NCBI RefSeq assembly: GCF_039522525.1
Contig: NZ_BAAADO010000005.1
Span: 1-64,000 of the forward strand
Reading direction: 5' to 3'
DNA length: 64,000 nt
DNA from: Salinibacillus aidingensis
GTDB taxonomy: Bacteria > Bacillota > Bacilli > Bacillales > Alkalibacillaceae
Shown here: positions 45,089 to 54,160 of the stretch, in pieces
Position numbering within the stretch: position 1 is the stretch's first letter
Layout of the letters: every line of letters begins with the position of its first letter
Position numbers and translations under genes: made by a program
The notes under the pieces: generated by a model
The model's input: only the letters and a program-made list of their open reading frames with translations
Databases searched by the model: none
Told to the model about the DNA's origin: nothing

Positions 45089-45706
45089 TTGCCAAAAATG
45101 ACGTTTTTTAATTTGCCGGATCATAAACGAAAGAAATTGATAGATGCAGCCGAAAAGGAGTTTGCAAGGGTCGCTCTATTTGAAGCCTCCATTGCAAATA
45201 TTGTAAAAACAGCTGGTATTCCGCGGGGAAGCTTTTATCAATATTTTCAGGATAAAGAGGACCTTTATTTTTATTTATTAGATAAGAAATTAGATGAGAG
45301 TAAACGGTATTTTGTATCTATACTGGATCATCATAATGGCGATATTTTCGAAGCTATGGTGGATATGTATCACAAATTTCTGGTCATGATGCCTGATGAG
45401 GAGGAGCATAACTTTATAAAAAATGCACTGTTATATGCGACGAATAAAGTGGAAAACTCCTTCACCTCAATATTTGATTCGACGTATGACAATAACCATT
45501 ATTATAAAGTGATTGAATCCATTAACAGAGAAAAATTGAAGGTTAAAGAGGATGAGGATTTGCTCTCCATTCTGCAAGTGATGTCTGCTGTAGCCTTCCA
45601 TAATATAATTGTAAAATTATCGAATAAATTATCGGATGATGAGGCAACTGAACAATTTAAAGTTCAGATGGAATTATTAAAACATGGTGTCTACCAGGAA
45701 ACCTAA
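45089..45706 (+). CDS. TetR/AcrR family transcriptional regulator
   Basis: A 205-aa repressor. N-terminal HTH: KRKKLIDAAEKEFARVALFEASIANIVKTAGIPRGSFYQYFQDKEDLYFYLL (residues about 10-60). The ligand-binding C-terminal domain is of unknown specificity. I choose TTG 45089, six bases after GGAGGA; MPKMTFFNLP is the usual beginning in this subgroup. Two operator palindromes lie in its promoter. It is 29 bp upstream of a Spx-like gene and probably co-transcribed. Confidence 0.88.
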   Translation: MPKMTFFNLPDHKRKKLIDAAEKEFARVALFEASIANIVKTAGIPRGSFYQYFQDKEDLYFYLLDKKLDESKRYFVSILDHHNGDIFEAMVDMYHKFLVMMPDEEEHNFIKNALLYATNKVENSFTSIFDSTYDNNHYYKVIESINREKLKVKEDEDLLSILQVMSAVAFHNIIVKLSNKLSDDEATEQFKVQMELLKHGVYQET

Positions 45707-45735
45707 GCCTTCAAAAAATGAAAGGGGGACTCCCA

Positions 45736-46146
45736 ATGACGGTTACGATTTATGGAATAGGGTGTAAATCAACAAGGAAAGCGAGAAAGTGGCTGGAACA
45801 GAATGAAATAGCTTTTGTGGAGAGGAATATTTTACATAAACCTCTAACTGTAAGTGAAATTCATAATATTTTACGCATGTCAGAAGATGGGACCGATGGA
45901 ATTATGGCCACGCGGTCTAAGGCATATAAAGATTTGAATCTTAACCTTGATGAATTATCACTTCAGGAGCTCATTGAATTGATTCACAGACAACCGAAGT
46001 TACTTAAAAGTCCTATTATTGTTGATGAAAAAAGATTGCAGGCAGGCTATAGTGATGAAGGGATCCGACAGTTCCTCCCCAGGAATTCCCGTTTAAACTG
46101 GAGGATGAGCCGTTTGAACCTGCTTAACGTTAACCCAACTAATTAA
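45736..46146 (+). CDS. Spx/MgsR-family regulator lacking the second redox cysteine
   Basis: A 136-aa ArsC-like protein very close to Spx: VERNILHKPLTVSEIHNILRMSEDGTDGIMATRSKAY and PIIVDEKRLQAGYSDEGIRQFLPR. Spx binds the RNA polymerase alpha C-terminal domain under disulfide stress, using a CxxC switch at residues 10-13. Here that site reads C-K-S-T (GCKSTRKA), so the disulfide switch is absent. It may act constitutively, with control moved to transcription by the TetR protein upstream. ATG 45736 follows AAGGGGG. Confidence 0.85.
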   Translation: MTVTIYGIGCKSTRKARKWLEQNEIAFVERNILHKPLTVSEIHNILRMSEDGTDGIMATRSKAYKDLNLNLDELSLQELIELIHRQPKLLKSPIIVDEKRLQAGYSDEGIRQFLPRNSRLNWRMSRLNLLNVNPTN

Positions 46147-46156
46147 CACCTACCGC

Positions 46157-46240
46157 ACCATGGATATGTACCGAAGAAGGCCATGGTTTTTTACTCACCA
46201 TTTAGAAAAAGCGATGCTTAAAAGAAGCATCGCTTTTTTA
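46157..46240. terminator. Two tandem terminators between the convergent spx-like and gbsR genes
   Basis: ACCATGG / CCATGGT with a TTTTTT tail (46157-46192), then AAAAAGCGATGCTT / AAGCATCGCTTTTTT (46206-46239), which works in both directions. Confidence 0.82.
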
Positions 46241-46303
46241 CTGCTGGAAATTATTTTGAGTTAGAAATTAGGTTACGTCATTTCATTTCAAATTTGGGAG
46301 TGT

Positions 46304-46888
46304 TCATTTGTTTTCGTTATTAGCTGAATCTTCTTCCTCAATCGGTAAAAACTCAAAAATCTCACCGGATTCAATAGATTGGACAAGTCGCTCCAGCCAG
46401 TGACAATATTTTCTGTAGTCCTCCAGCTGTTGTATGTCCTGTTCCGCTCGCTCCTTTAAATCTTCTCCTGCTTCCTCATCATCCAGGACTTGCTGCAGCT
46501 TCTCTTCTGCGTAGTTAATCGCGTTAAGATTCAATTTCGCTTCTCTTTCCCATTTATCACCAAAAAACAGGGAGAAATATTGAAAGAAATTTTTCTCGGC
46601 CAGAAACAAGTCTTTCCGTGATCCTTTTTTCCATACCTTCTGGACAATATTGATATCCTGTAATTTACGTACGGCCGTGCTCATGCTTGGCTTACTCATG
46701 CCAAGGTCATCTTTCATATCATCAAGTGTCATCGGTTTATGTTTAAAATACATCGTTGCGTATAATCTGCCAATGGACGGAGTGACCCCGTACAGATCCA
46801 TGGTCTCGGAAATTGAGTTAATGACTGCACCTTCTGCCTGGTCAACCAATTCTTCAGCTTTCTTCTGCTTACCATCCACTTCTCCCAA
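46304..46888 (-). CDS. gbsR: GbsR-type choline-responsive repressor
   Basis: A MarR-like regulator with a winged helix (YGVTPSIGRLYATMYF, then MTLDDMKDDLGMSKPSMSTAVRKLQDINIVQKVWKKGSRKD), nearly identical in layout to B. subtilis GbsR. That protein senses choline and represses glycine-betaine synthesis genes. The TTG at 46888 is eight bases after AGGTGA; GTG 46900 lies inside that site. It is divergent from betA, with a candidate operator in between. Confidence 0.88.
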   Translation of the reverse strand: MGEVDGKQKKAEELVDQAEGAVINSISETMDLYGVTPSIGRLYATMYFKHKPMTLDDMKDDLGMSKPSMSTAVRKLQDINIVQKVWKKGSRKDLFLAEKNFFQYFSLFFGDKWEREAKLNLNAINYAEEKLQQVLDDEEAGEDLKERAEQDIQQLEDYRKYCHWLERLVQSIESGEIFEFLPIEEEDSANNENK

Positions 46889-47013
46889 GGAAAATCTCAC
46901 CTTTCTCCATATGTTTTACAGGTTCAATTAATTCAATATAAATTTAATTATCTACCACTATTAAAAACCTAACTGGAGCAAATGTCAAAAAATGAAAAGA
47001 GAATAGACGCAGG

Positions 47014-47042
47014 TTTACAAAAAAATTTTACTATGGTATATT
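47014..47042 (+). promoter_or_regulatory. Promoter of betA
   Basis: TTTACA (47014-47019), 17 bp, TATATT (47037-47042). The long leader (47080-47340) shows no clear gene, only a six-codon frame after AGAGGTGG near 47103. Confidence 0.6.
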
Positions 47043-47056
47043 TAAAATATTCAATA

Positions 47057-47076
47057 TGTTAAATAAATATTTAACA
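47057..47076. promoter_or_regulatory. Candidate GbsR operator
   Basis: A perfect 20-bp palindrome, TGTTAAATA-AA-TATTTAACA, starting 15 bp after the -10 element. A repressor bound here would block elongation from the betA promoter. Assignment to GbsR is inference from position. Confidence 0.55.
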
Positions 47077-47357
47077 AAGTTAATGAAGAAGCAATTCGGG
47101 CAGAGGTGGAATTCATATGTCTCACCCTGGGCCGTAAGTGATGCAGGTGGGGATTGGATGAATACAAAGAACCACCTGATCTTTTATTGGCATTTCGAGT
47201 CCTGATTCTAATCGGGGTGTAGAAATTTTAGATAAACATCATCGTGTACGAAGAAGTCAATGTATGGAACTAATCTTAATCCTAAAGCAAATTTTAATGA
47301 ATTATGTTTATTTGGTTTTGACTCTTCGTTTTTTCAACAATTAAGGAGGTCTGGAAT

Positions 47358-49043
47358 ATGAACGAAAAATTTGACTATGTCATTATTGGAGCAGGCAGTG
47401 CAGGTTCTGTACTTGCCGATCGTTTAAGTGAAGATGGAAAGAGAAGTGTTCTTGTCCTGGAAGCTGGCCGCAGTGATTATCCATGGGACCTGTTAATTCA
47501 GATGCCGGCAGCTTTACCGTTCCCGGCAGGAAAAAGCTTCTACGACTGGAAATACGAATCTGATCCTGAACCTTATATGAATGGTCGCCGTATCAAGCAC
47601 GCTCGAGGAAAGGTGCTTGGGGGTTCGAGTTCCATTAACGGTATGATTTATCAGCGGGGGAACCCACTGGACTATGAGCGCTGGGGTGCCGATCCGGGCA
47701 TGGAATCGTGGAGCTTTGCCCACTGCCTTCCATATTTTAAACGCCTGGAAAATGCCTTGGGATCAGATCCGGATGATGAGCTTCGTGGCCATAATGGTCC
47801 GATTAAATTGGAACGCGGGCCTGCGACAAATCCATTGTTCCAAGCTTTTTTTGATGCAGCAGTCGAAGCTGGCTATTCCCGAACACCTGATGTAAACGGG
47901 TATCGTCAGGAAGGCTTTGGCCCATTTGATAAACATGTTTATAAAGGAAGAAGGATGTCAACGTCACGTGCTTACTTACGTCCGGCGATGCGACGCCCGA
48001 ACCTTACAGTGAAAACACGTGCTTTCGTTACAGGCATCGACATTAAAGGCAAACGTGCCGGTGGTGTGACCTATCAGCGAAACGGAAAGACTCATCATGT
48101 CAATGCAGGCGAAGTGATTCTTGCTGGAGGTGCCATCAATACACCACAGCTGCTTCAGCTTTCTGGTGTAGGTGACGCTGAACATTTGCGCTCTGTTGGT
48201 ATCGAGCCAAAAGTTAACCTGCCGGGTGTAGGGGAAAATCTTCAGGACCACTTGGAAGTTTACATCCAGTATTCCTGTCCATTACCGGTTTCCCAACAGC
48301 CTAGCTTAAATAAAGCTCGGATGCCTTGGATCGGCTTACAGTGGTTACTAGGACGTAAAGGCCCTGCGGCAACCAACCATTTCGAAGGTGGAGGATTTGT
48401 ACGTTCAAACGAGGATGTTGACTATCCAAATCTCATGTTCCACTTCCTCCCGGTTGCTGTACGGTACGATGGACAAAAAGCGGCTACAAAACACGGATTC
48501 CAAGTCCACGTTGGACCGATGTACTCTGATGCCCGTGGATCATTAAAGATTCGTTCAAAGGATCCTAAAGAGCATCCAAGCATGGTCTACAACTATCTTT
48601 CAACCGAACAGGACCGTCGCGAATGGGTGGAAGCCGTTCGAGTGACAAGGGAAATTATGTCTCAGCCAGCGATGAAACCTTACAACTCAGGTGAAATTTC
48701 TCCTGGTCCTTCCGTTCAAACAGATGAGGAGATCCTGGACTGGGTGGCCAAGGATGCGGAAACAGCCCTTCATCCGTCCTGTACAGCAAAGTTGGGACCT
48801 GAGTCAGATCCTATGTCTGTCGTGGACCCGCAAACGATGAAAGTCCATGGGCTCGACAATGTGCGTGTGGTTGATGCATCCGCTATGCCATATGTAACAA
48901 ACGGGAATATCCATGCACCTGTGTTAATGCTTGCGGAAAAAGCGTCAGATATCATCCTTGGACGTAAACCGCTTGAGCCAATTCATGCTGATTACTACCG
49001 TCATGGAGTAGATCCGGCTGATGCAGGTACAGTAACAGGTTAA
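47358..49043 (+). CDS. betA: Choline dehydrogenase (GMC oxidoreductase)
   Basis: An FAD-dependent GMC-family enzyme of 561 aa that oxidises choline to betaine aldehyde, the first step to the osmoprotectant glycine betaine. The FAD motif GAGSAGSVLADRLSEDG is near residues 10-26; GGSSSINGMIYQRG and AGGAINTPQLLQLSGVG are the two GMC signatures; HPSCTAKLG and the C-terminal VTNGNIHAPVLMLAEKASD hold the active-site His/Asn region. GGAGG precedes ATG 47358. The betaine-aldehyde dehydrogenase gene usually paired with it is not in the window. Substrate assigned from similarity and the gbsR neighbour. Confidence 0.88.
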   Translation: MNEKFDYVIIGAGSAGSVLADRLSEDGKRSVLVLEAGRSDYPWDLLIQMPAALPFPAGKSFYDWKYESDPEPYMNGRRIKHARGKVLGGSSSINGMIYQRGNPLDYERWGADPGMESWSFAHCLPYFKRLENALGSDPDDELRGHNGPIKLERGPATNPLFQAFFDAAVEAGYSRTPDVNGYRQEGFGPFDKHVYKGRRMSTSRAYLRPAMRRPNLTVKTRAFVTGIDIKGKRAGGVTYQRNGKTHHVNAGEVILAGGAINTPQLLQLSGVGDAEHLRSVGIEPKVNLPGVGENLQDHLEVYIQYSCPLPVSQQPSLNKARMPWIGLQWLLGRKGPAATNHFEGGGFVRSNEDVDYPNLMFHFLPVAVRYDGQKAATKHGFQVHVGPMYSDARGSLKIRSKDPKEHPSMVYNYLSTEQDRREWVEAVRVTREIMSQPAMKPYNSGEISPGPSVQTDEEILDWVAKDAETALHPSCTAKLGPESDPMSVVDPQTMKVHGLDNVRVVDASAMPYVTNGNIHAPVLMLAEKASDIILGRKPLEPIHADYYRHGVDPADAGTVTG

Positions 49044-49063
49044 ACCCTTAAATATTTTCTTAG

Positions 49064-49129
49064 AGAAGGCCTCTTTCAAAATGTATTTGCCCATGCAAAC
49101 ATACATTTTTGGAAGAGGCCTTTCTTTGT
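49064..49129 (+). terminator. Intrinsic terminator after betA
   Basis: AGAAGGCCTCTT..AAATGTATTTG and CAAACATACATTT..GAAGAGGCCTTTCT form a very long stem, followed by TTTG. Confidence 0.88.
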
Positions 49130-49242
49130 TTGTTCAGTCATCCACTATCCTGAGAAAACCGAATTATATCGGAATTTCATAAATATTATTCCGGAAGCTG
49201 TAATAGGATGGAATAAAACTCAAAAGAAAGAGGGATATTTTT

Positions 49243-50262
49243 TTGAGTTCAAAAATGCAGGATGACTTAAAGAACATCGATGATTATGTTAATGAGCTTC
49301 ATAATGCCTTTCATTCAACAAGAAGAAATAAATTAAAGCTCAGTTCCCTGGTTAAAGCAATGCTGGGAAAAATTTTTTCAATAAACCGTATGATGATGAC
49401 GATTGTAAAGCTGCTCGGAATACTGGGTATTTCTTTGAGTATTACATTATTGCCGGAGCCATATGTTGTTTATCTTTTAGTCGGAACCTCAGTTGTGTTC
49501 TTCATATGGATCATTTACTTATATGCAGTGATTGACTTGTCCAGGGTTGAACAGAAAAAGATGAATCTGGAGGCTTATGAAAAGGTGAAGGAAGAGGAAT
49601 ATCGTTTGTTTTTACCTTTTATTGATAAACGGGATTTCTCTTTTAAGGATCTACAGAAGGATACAGAAGAAACACAGAAAAAATTAATGGATTATAGCGA
49701 ACATATTCAGAGACTGATCGAAAATTTACAGGAGACTCAGGATGGTTTTTACCATTTCAAAGAGCGTTACAACAAAATGAGTCGTTTTCTCCGTCAGCTC
49801 AGAAATAATTTATCAACACTTATAAAAGATGAATTAACCTTGAGTCAATTGGACTTTGGCTGTGATTATTCTTTGTATAAAATTGACGGACAGACAATCT
49901 CATTTATTGACGGAAAGGGTTTAGAGCCTGAAAAATTAGGGAGCAGTGTCAGCCTGGATAGCTCTCCGTCGCACCTGATAAACGTTTTGAAAAATAGAAC
50001 AGACAAAATGTTACCCTCAGAAGACCGGACCATCATTTCAAAAAGAATGGACTTAACAAACGGGGAGCAATGGATTGTTAATATTCACCTGGATGAAACC
50101 GATGCAGAAGAACGGGAAAAACTGAATTTAGATACAAATAATGGGAGGCTGAACCTGGAGACAAGCTTTCAATTGTTTTGGCTCTGTCTTGAAATCATTC
50201 GAAAATTTGGTCGGGGAAACAAGGAGACTGATTCAGATAACCAAAACTCGAGCCATAAATAA
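49243..50262 (+). CDS. Membrane-anchored coiled-coil protein of unknown function
   Basis: A 339-aa protein with a short cytoplasmic N-terminus and two membrane segments (about residues 56-73 and 78-99). A long coiled coil follows (about 102-190), then a globular C-terminal domain (SLYKIDGQTISFIDGKG...). The start is TTG 49243 after GAAAGAGGGA; ATG 49255 is an alternative. It stands alone between two terminators. I do not recognise the family. Confidence 0.75.
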   Translation: MSSKMQDDLKNIDDYVNELHNAFHSTRRNKLKLSSLVKAMLGKIFSINRMMMTIVKLLGILGISLSITLLPEPYVVYLLVGTSVVFFIWIIYLYAVIDLSRVEQKKMNLEAYEKVKEEEYRLFLPFIDKRDFSFKDLQKDTEETQKKLMDYSEHIQRLIENLQETQDGFYHFKERYNKMSRFLRQLRNNLSTLIKDELTLSQLDFGCDYSLYKIDGQTISFIDGKGLEPEKLGSSVSLDSSPSHLINVLKNRTDKMLPSEDRTIISKRMDLTNGEQWIVNIHLDETDAEEREKLNLDTNNGRLNLETSFQLFWLCLEIIRKFGRGNKETDSDNQNSSHK

Positions 50263-50283
50263 AGATTTAAAAAGACAATAGAC

Positions 50284-50316
50284 AAAAAAATGGTTAGGGG
50301 ATCCTAACCATTTTTA
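50284..50316. terminator. Bidirectional intrinsic terminator
   Basis: AAAAAAATGGTTAGG and CCTAACCATTTTT with a 4-base loop. It lies between convergent genes and overlaps the stop of the small leftward gene. Confidence 0.85.
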
Positions 50317-50421
50317 ATTCCCGCTCATATCTTTTTTGGCCTCATTAATCGCTTCCTCATTCTTCTTCTTTTGTTCCTCATATATTTTGTTTGCAAGCTC
50401 TTCCGCACTGTCATTAAACAT
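50314..50421 (-). CDS. Possible 35-aa acidic helical peptide
   Basis: A short ORF (MFNDSAEELANKIYEEQKKK...) predicted fully helical, 11 bases after AGGAGGT. A second frame starting at an ATG within that site would give a basic peptide; the acidic one looks more protein-like. Function unknown. Confidence 0.4.
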   Translation of the reverse strand: MFNDSAEELANKIYEEQKKKNEEAINEAKKDMSGN

Positions 50422-50679
50422 TTTTTTCTCATACCTCCTTAGTTGGAACTTACAGGCTGTATTTTGATATCCTATGTAAATGGAAAACTTTACGAAATAG
50501 TTTCTCCTCAAAGAAGCAAAATATACGTATATCCATCAAGTTTCGTTTATCATAAGAAATCGAGAGCTCTTGATGAATAGATTCATTGTTCCTTTTACAG
50601 GATAGGAGGCTGACAGCTTATCGCTAATGAATTCATGAGATGGGCCGGGCTATGAGGATGGGAAAGGAGCGGCAACAGT

Positions 50680-52083
50680 ATGAATACGGTGGACTTATCA
50701 CCTTTACATAGACGATTAATAATCGCAACTACATTATCTGCAGCCTTTTTATCGGTGCTTACGCAATTTCTGCTCATTACAGCTTTTCCAAAAATTATGG
50801 ATGAGTTTGCGATTGATTCCACTGACGTTCAATGGCTGACGACCAGTTATATGATAACAGCTGCCATACTTATTCCGATAACGGCGTATTTCATTGACAG
50901 GTTTAAAACCAGAACATTAATGATGAGTGCAATGCTTCTGTTTTTTGCAGGGACATTGCTCGGATTTTTTGCGCCTTCCTTTCCATTCCTGATAGCAGGA
51001 CGTATTGTGCAGGGCATTGGCTCAGGAATTATGATTCCCTTAATGCAGACCATCATGTTTCTTCTATATCCCAAAGAAAAAAGAGGGGCTGCGATGGGGC
51101 TGGCAGGACTCGTGATTAACGTGGCTCCCGCGATAGGTCCTCCCATATCAGGTCTTATGATTAACTATTTTGAATGGCGCGCATTGTTTCTCTTAATCCT
51201 TTTCGTTGCAGCCTGTATTCTGGCCTGCGTATTTTTGTTTATGCGTAATATTACAGAACAGCGGAAGACGGAAATCGATGTCTTATCTATATTATGGTCA
51301 TCCATTGGCTTTGGAGGAATTCTTTACGGGTTTAACAGGGCTGAAGAGGCAGGAATAACAGATGCTGGTGCGCTTGGCAGTGTGATTGCAGGTATGCTGG
51401 CAATAGGATTATTTGCGCGCAGACAGTTGCGGTTAAAGAGTCCGATTTTGGAGCTGCGTGTACTTAAAGTACCTGTTTTTGCGCTTGTAGCGTTTATTTC
51501 AGTGCTCTCTTTCAGCTTACTCATTTCCACAGAGACCATTTTGCCAATGTATGTCCAGAACGCACAGCAATATTCAGCTTATTATAGTGGGTTGATTGTG
51601 ATGCCTGGAGCTTTGACCCTTGCATCAATGTCTCTGTTTGCAGGGAAATTGTTTGATCGATACGGTGGGAAAACGATTGCCATCATCGGCTTTGTTTTAC
51701 TCTGTCTAAGCACACTTGGTTTTCACTTGATTCTTGAACTTGATACACCGTTCGTCATGACCATCGTCTTATTTATGCTTTCTATGGCAGGTGTCGGCAT
51801 GATTAATATGCCAATTATGACGGCAGGTATTAATGCTTTGCCTGATCACCTGATTTCGCATGGAACAGCGGTTATCAATACGGCCCGGCAATTTGGAGGA
51901 TCGCTGGGGTTAACCTTTATTATTTCCTTTATCAGTCGAACAGCTGCCGGCTCTGAAGCATTGGATCCTTCCGCTTATCTGAACGGTGTAAAAACAGCCT
52001 TTCTGGTTGCTTTTATATTTGCCATTACGGGATTGATACTTTCGTTCTTTTTAAGAGAAAAGAAACGGCATGCGGGGGAATAA
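50680..52083 (+). CDS. DHA2-family MFS multidrug exporter (EmrB/QacA-like)
   Basis: A 467-aa transporter with about 14 membrane segments. The MFS motif A-like loop YFIDRFKTRTLM is at about residues 65-76, and motif C of drug:H+ antiporters appears as GLVINVAPAIGPPISGLMI (about 143-161). A second motif A-like loop, GKLFDRYGGKT, is near 324-334. AAAGGAG precedes ATG 50680. Probably exports amphipathic drugs or metabolites; substrate unknown. It ends at a terminator shared with fdhA. Confidence 0.88.
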   Translation: MNTVDLSPLHRRLIIATTLSAAFLSVLTQFLLITAFPKIMDEFAIDSTDVQWLTTSYMITAAILIPITAYFIDRFKTRTLMMSAMLLFFAGTLLGFFAPSFPFLIAGRIVQGIGSGIMIPLMQTIMFLLYPKEKRGAAMGLAGLVINVAPAIGPPISGLMINYFEWRALFLLILFVAACILACVFLFMRNITEQRKTEIDVLSILWSSIGFGGILYGFNRAEEAGITDAGALGSVIAGMLAIGLFARRQLRLKSPILELRVLKVPVFALVAFISVLSFSLLISTETILPMYVQNAQQYSAYYSGLIVMPGALTLASMSLFAGKLFDRYGGKTIAIIGFVLLCLSTLGFHLILELDTPFVMTIVLFMLSMAGVGMINMPIMTAGINALPDHLISHGTAVINTARQFGGSLGLTFIISFISRTAAGSEALDPSAYLNGVKTAFLVAFIFAITGLILSFFLREKKRHAGE

Positions 52084-52100
52084 AGTCAGGGGAAATAAGA

Positions 52101-52140
52101 GAGGAGCTGAAGGGCACAGTGCCATTTTCAGCTCCTTAAA
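52101..52140. terminator. Terminator between the MFS and fdhA genes
   Basis: GAGGAGCTGAA and TTCAGCTCC, with an inner GGGCAC/GTGCC stem, then TTAAAA. It could serve both convergent genes. Confidence 0.7.
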
Positions 52141-52167
52141 ACGTTCCTTATAGAATATACGTTTAAA

Positions 52168-53382
52168 TCAGCGAATCGAACCATGTGGATCAATAACAAA
52201 TTTCCGGGCAACGCCACTATCAAACTGACTGTAGCCTTGCGGGGCTTCATCGAGATTGATAACTGTTGCGTTAACAGCTTTGGCAATTTGCGCCTTACCG
52301 GAGAAAATGGATTTCATCAAGTGACGATTATATTGCATGACAGGAGTCTGTCCGGTGACAAATGTATGTGCTTTTGCCCACCCAAGGCCGAGCCGTATTT
52401 TTAATGATCCTGTTTGTGCATCTGTGTCAGCTGCTCCGGGATCCTCCGTTACATATAAACCCGGAATGCCGAGCTGTCCACCTGCCTGTGTGATATCCAT
52501 AATGGCGTTTAAAACGGTTGCCGGCTGTTCTCCTGCGTTGGCTCCATGGCCGGATGCTTCAAAACCAACGGCATCGACAGCACAGTCAACTTCCGGTACA
52601 CCCAGGATTTGTTCAATCTGCTCACCTAAACGATCATGTTTACTAAGATTAACGGTTTCACATCCAAAACTTCTGGCTTGTTCCAGTCGCTCTTCTTTTA
52701 AATCGCCTACGATAACAGTGGAGGCTCCTAATAGTTGAGCCGAATGGGCCGCAGCCAAGCCGACAGGACCAGCTCCAGCTACATAGACGGTTGACCCCAC
52801 TTTTACCCCGGCTGAATAGGCGCCATGGAAGCCTGTTGGAAAAATGTCGGACAACATGGTTAAGTCCAGTATTTTTTCCATGGCTTTTTCTTTATCAGGA
52901 AAGACGAGGAGCTGGAAATCCGCATATGGAACCATGACATACTCGGATTGTCCTCCAACCCATCCTCCCATATCTACATAACCGTAAGCAGCACCAGGGC
53001 GCTCGGGATTAACATTTGTACAGATATGTGTTTTTTGTTGACGGCACATATCACAACGTCCGCATGCAATATTAAATGGAACAGAAACAATATCTCCCTT
53101 TTTAATAAATTCGACGTCTCTTCCTACTTCTATGACTTCACCAGTAATTTCGTGTCCAAGAACCAGTCCTTCAGGTGCTGTTGTACGTCCGCGCACCATG
53201 TGCTGGTCACTGCCGCATATGTTCGTAGTAATAACCTTAAGAATGACACCATGTTCACATTTGCGTCCCACATTAGAAGCAGGAACACCTGGACCATCCT
53301 TTAACACTAAATCGGGAAAATCAATGTCTTTAACCGAAACCTTTCCGGGACCTTCATAAACGACACCTCGATTGCCTGCCAT
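52168..53382 (-). CDS. fdhA: Glutathione-independent formaldehyde dehydrogenase
   Basis: A zinc-dependent medium-chain dehydrogenase, 404 aa. The catalytic zinc site is near CGSDQHMVRGRT...GHEITGE (Cys46, His67 region). A structural zinc cluster CGRCDMCRQQKTHIC is near 97-111, and the NAD motif GAGPVGLAAAHSAQLLGA near 180-197. It matches the FdhA group that oxidises formaldehyde to formate. AGGAGGG precedes ATG 53382; the frame continues upstream without a ribosome site. Confidence 0.9.
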   Translation of the reverse strand: MAGNRGVVYEGPGKVSVKDIDFPDLVLKDGPGVPASNVGRKCEHGVILKVITTNICGSDQHMVRGRTTAPEGLVLGHEITGEVIEVGRDVEFIKKGDIVSVPFNIACGRCDMCRQQKTHICTNVNPERPGAAYGYVDMGGWVGGQSEYVMVPYADFQLLVFPDKEKAMEKILDLTMLSDIFPTGFHGAYSAGVKVGSTVYVAGAGPVGLAAAHSAQLLGASTVIVGDLKEERLEQARSFGCETVNLSKHDRLGEQIEQILGVPEVDCAVDAVGFEASGHGANAGEQPATVLNAIMDITQAGGQLGIPGLYVTEDPGAADTDAQTGSLKIRLGLGWAKAHTFVTGQTPVMQYNRHLMKSIFSGKAQIAKAVNATVINLDEAPQGYSQFDSGVARKFVIDPHGSIR

Positions 53383-53687
53383 GATAACCCTCCTAAAAGT
53401 GATAGTACCTCTGTTATACGCTGAGAAGTACTTCATAACGGTTGAACTCCTGCTGATACTGACTGAAATACTCTTTTGATGAAGTTGCATTAAAGAGCTG
53501 TATGAATCCCCCCCTTTAATAAAGCAGGATCATTAGTCCAGGCATTGGTTGTGTGCTTGTACGATTATCTTTTTGAAGAATTCTGGAAGCCTTTCTCCAT
53601 TTCTATTTCTTTCTTAATGGAAACATAGGTATATTTGAGTAGTAATTAGAAGATAACATTTACCAAAACCATTTTTGTGTCAAACTT

Positions 53688-53701
53688 TGTAAGCGCTTAC
53701 G
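53688..53701. promoter_or_regulatory. Candidate CcpA catabolite-response element (cre)
   Basis: TGTAAGCGCTTACG matches the cre consensus TGWAARCGYTWNCW at 13 of 14 positions and is nearly palindromic. It lies about 310 bp from fdhA and 140 bp before the nrd promoter; which gene it controls is unclear. The rest of 53383-53820 shows nothing else recognisable. Confidence 0.5.
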
Positions 53702-53829
53702 AAATTTATAAAAATCCTACTTTGGAACTATACGGGAATGAGCTGGCCTTGGTATGAAATATCGTTTTTACCAGGCTATTAATAATCGATGATTGAACTT
53801 ATGCAAAAACTGTGATAGTTTAATAGATA

Positions 53830-53869
53830 CAATATATTGCTAAAAAATAAAAATTATCACTATATATAG
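53830..53869 (+). promoter_or_regulatory. Two NrdR boxes overlapping the nrd promoter
   Basis: CAATATATTG (53830-53839) and CTATATATAG (53860-53869) both fit the NrdR core CWATATMTWG exactly, and their centres are 30 bp apart, about three helical turns, as NrdR requires. A promoter TTGCTA (53837-53842), 18 bp, TATATA (53861-53866) is covered by the boxes. NrdR is the ATP/dATP-sensing repressor of ribonucleotide reductase genes. Confidence 0.82.
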
Positions 53870-53875
53870 TGTTCG

Positions 53876-54048
53876 CGAGCTGTGGTGACAGTTATGTCTT
53901 AAAAGGGAATCCGGTGAGAATCCGGAACTGTCCCCGCAACTGTGAGTGTGGACGAACGGGATATCCACTGTATGAATGGCTTTACGGTTTTCATATGGGA
54001 AGGCCCCTAGTAGGCTGAAGCACAAGTCAGGAGACCTGCCGCAGCTCG
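53876..54048 (+). ncRNA. Cobalamin (B12) riboswitch aptamer
   Basis: The conserved B12-box architecture is present: GGGAATCCGGTGAGAATCCGG, CTGTCCCCGCAACTGTG, and GAAGCACAAGTCAGGAGACCTGCC. P1 pairs CGAGCTG (53876-53882) with CAGCTCG (54042-54048). It lies in the leader of nrdE, so adenosylcobalamin is expected to switch the class I reductase off. Confidence 0.95.
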
Positions 54049-54077
54049 GACGTTTCGTTTCCCCGGGGTAAGAGAGA

Positions 54078-54160
54078 ATGAAACGACAGAACAAGGTTCA
54101 TATAATCTGTCGTTTCCTTTATAACCGTTCATCCCTGGGGTGAGCGGTTTTAATTTTTTT
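54078..54160 (+). terminator. Riboswitch expression platform: hairpin and intrinsic terminator
   Basis: A hairpin GAAACGACAGA / TCTGTCGTTTC (about 54079-54117) is followed by AACCGTTCA / TGAGCGGTT (54123-54149) and a TTTAATTTTTTT tail. This fits a transcription-terminating OFF switch just before the nrdE ribosome site. Confidence 0.85.
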
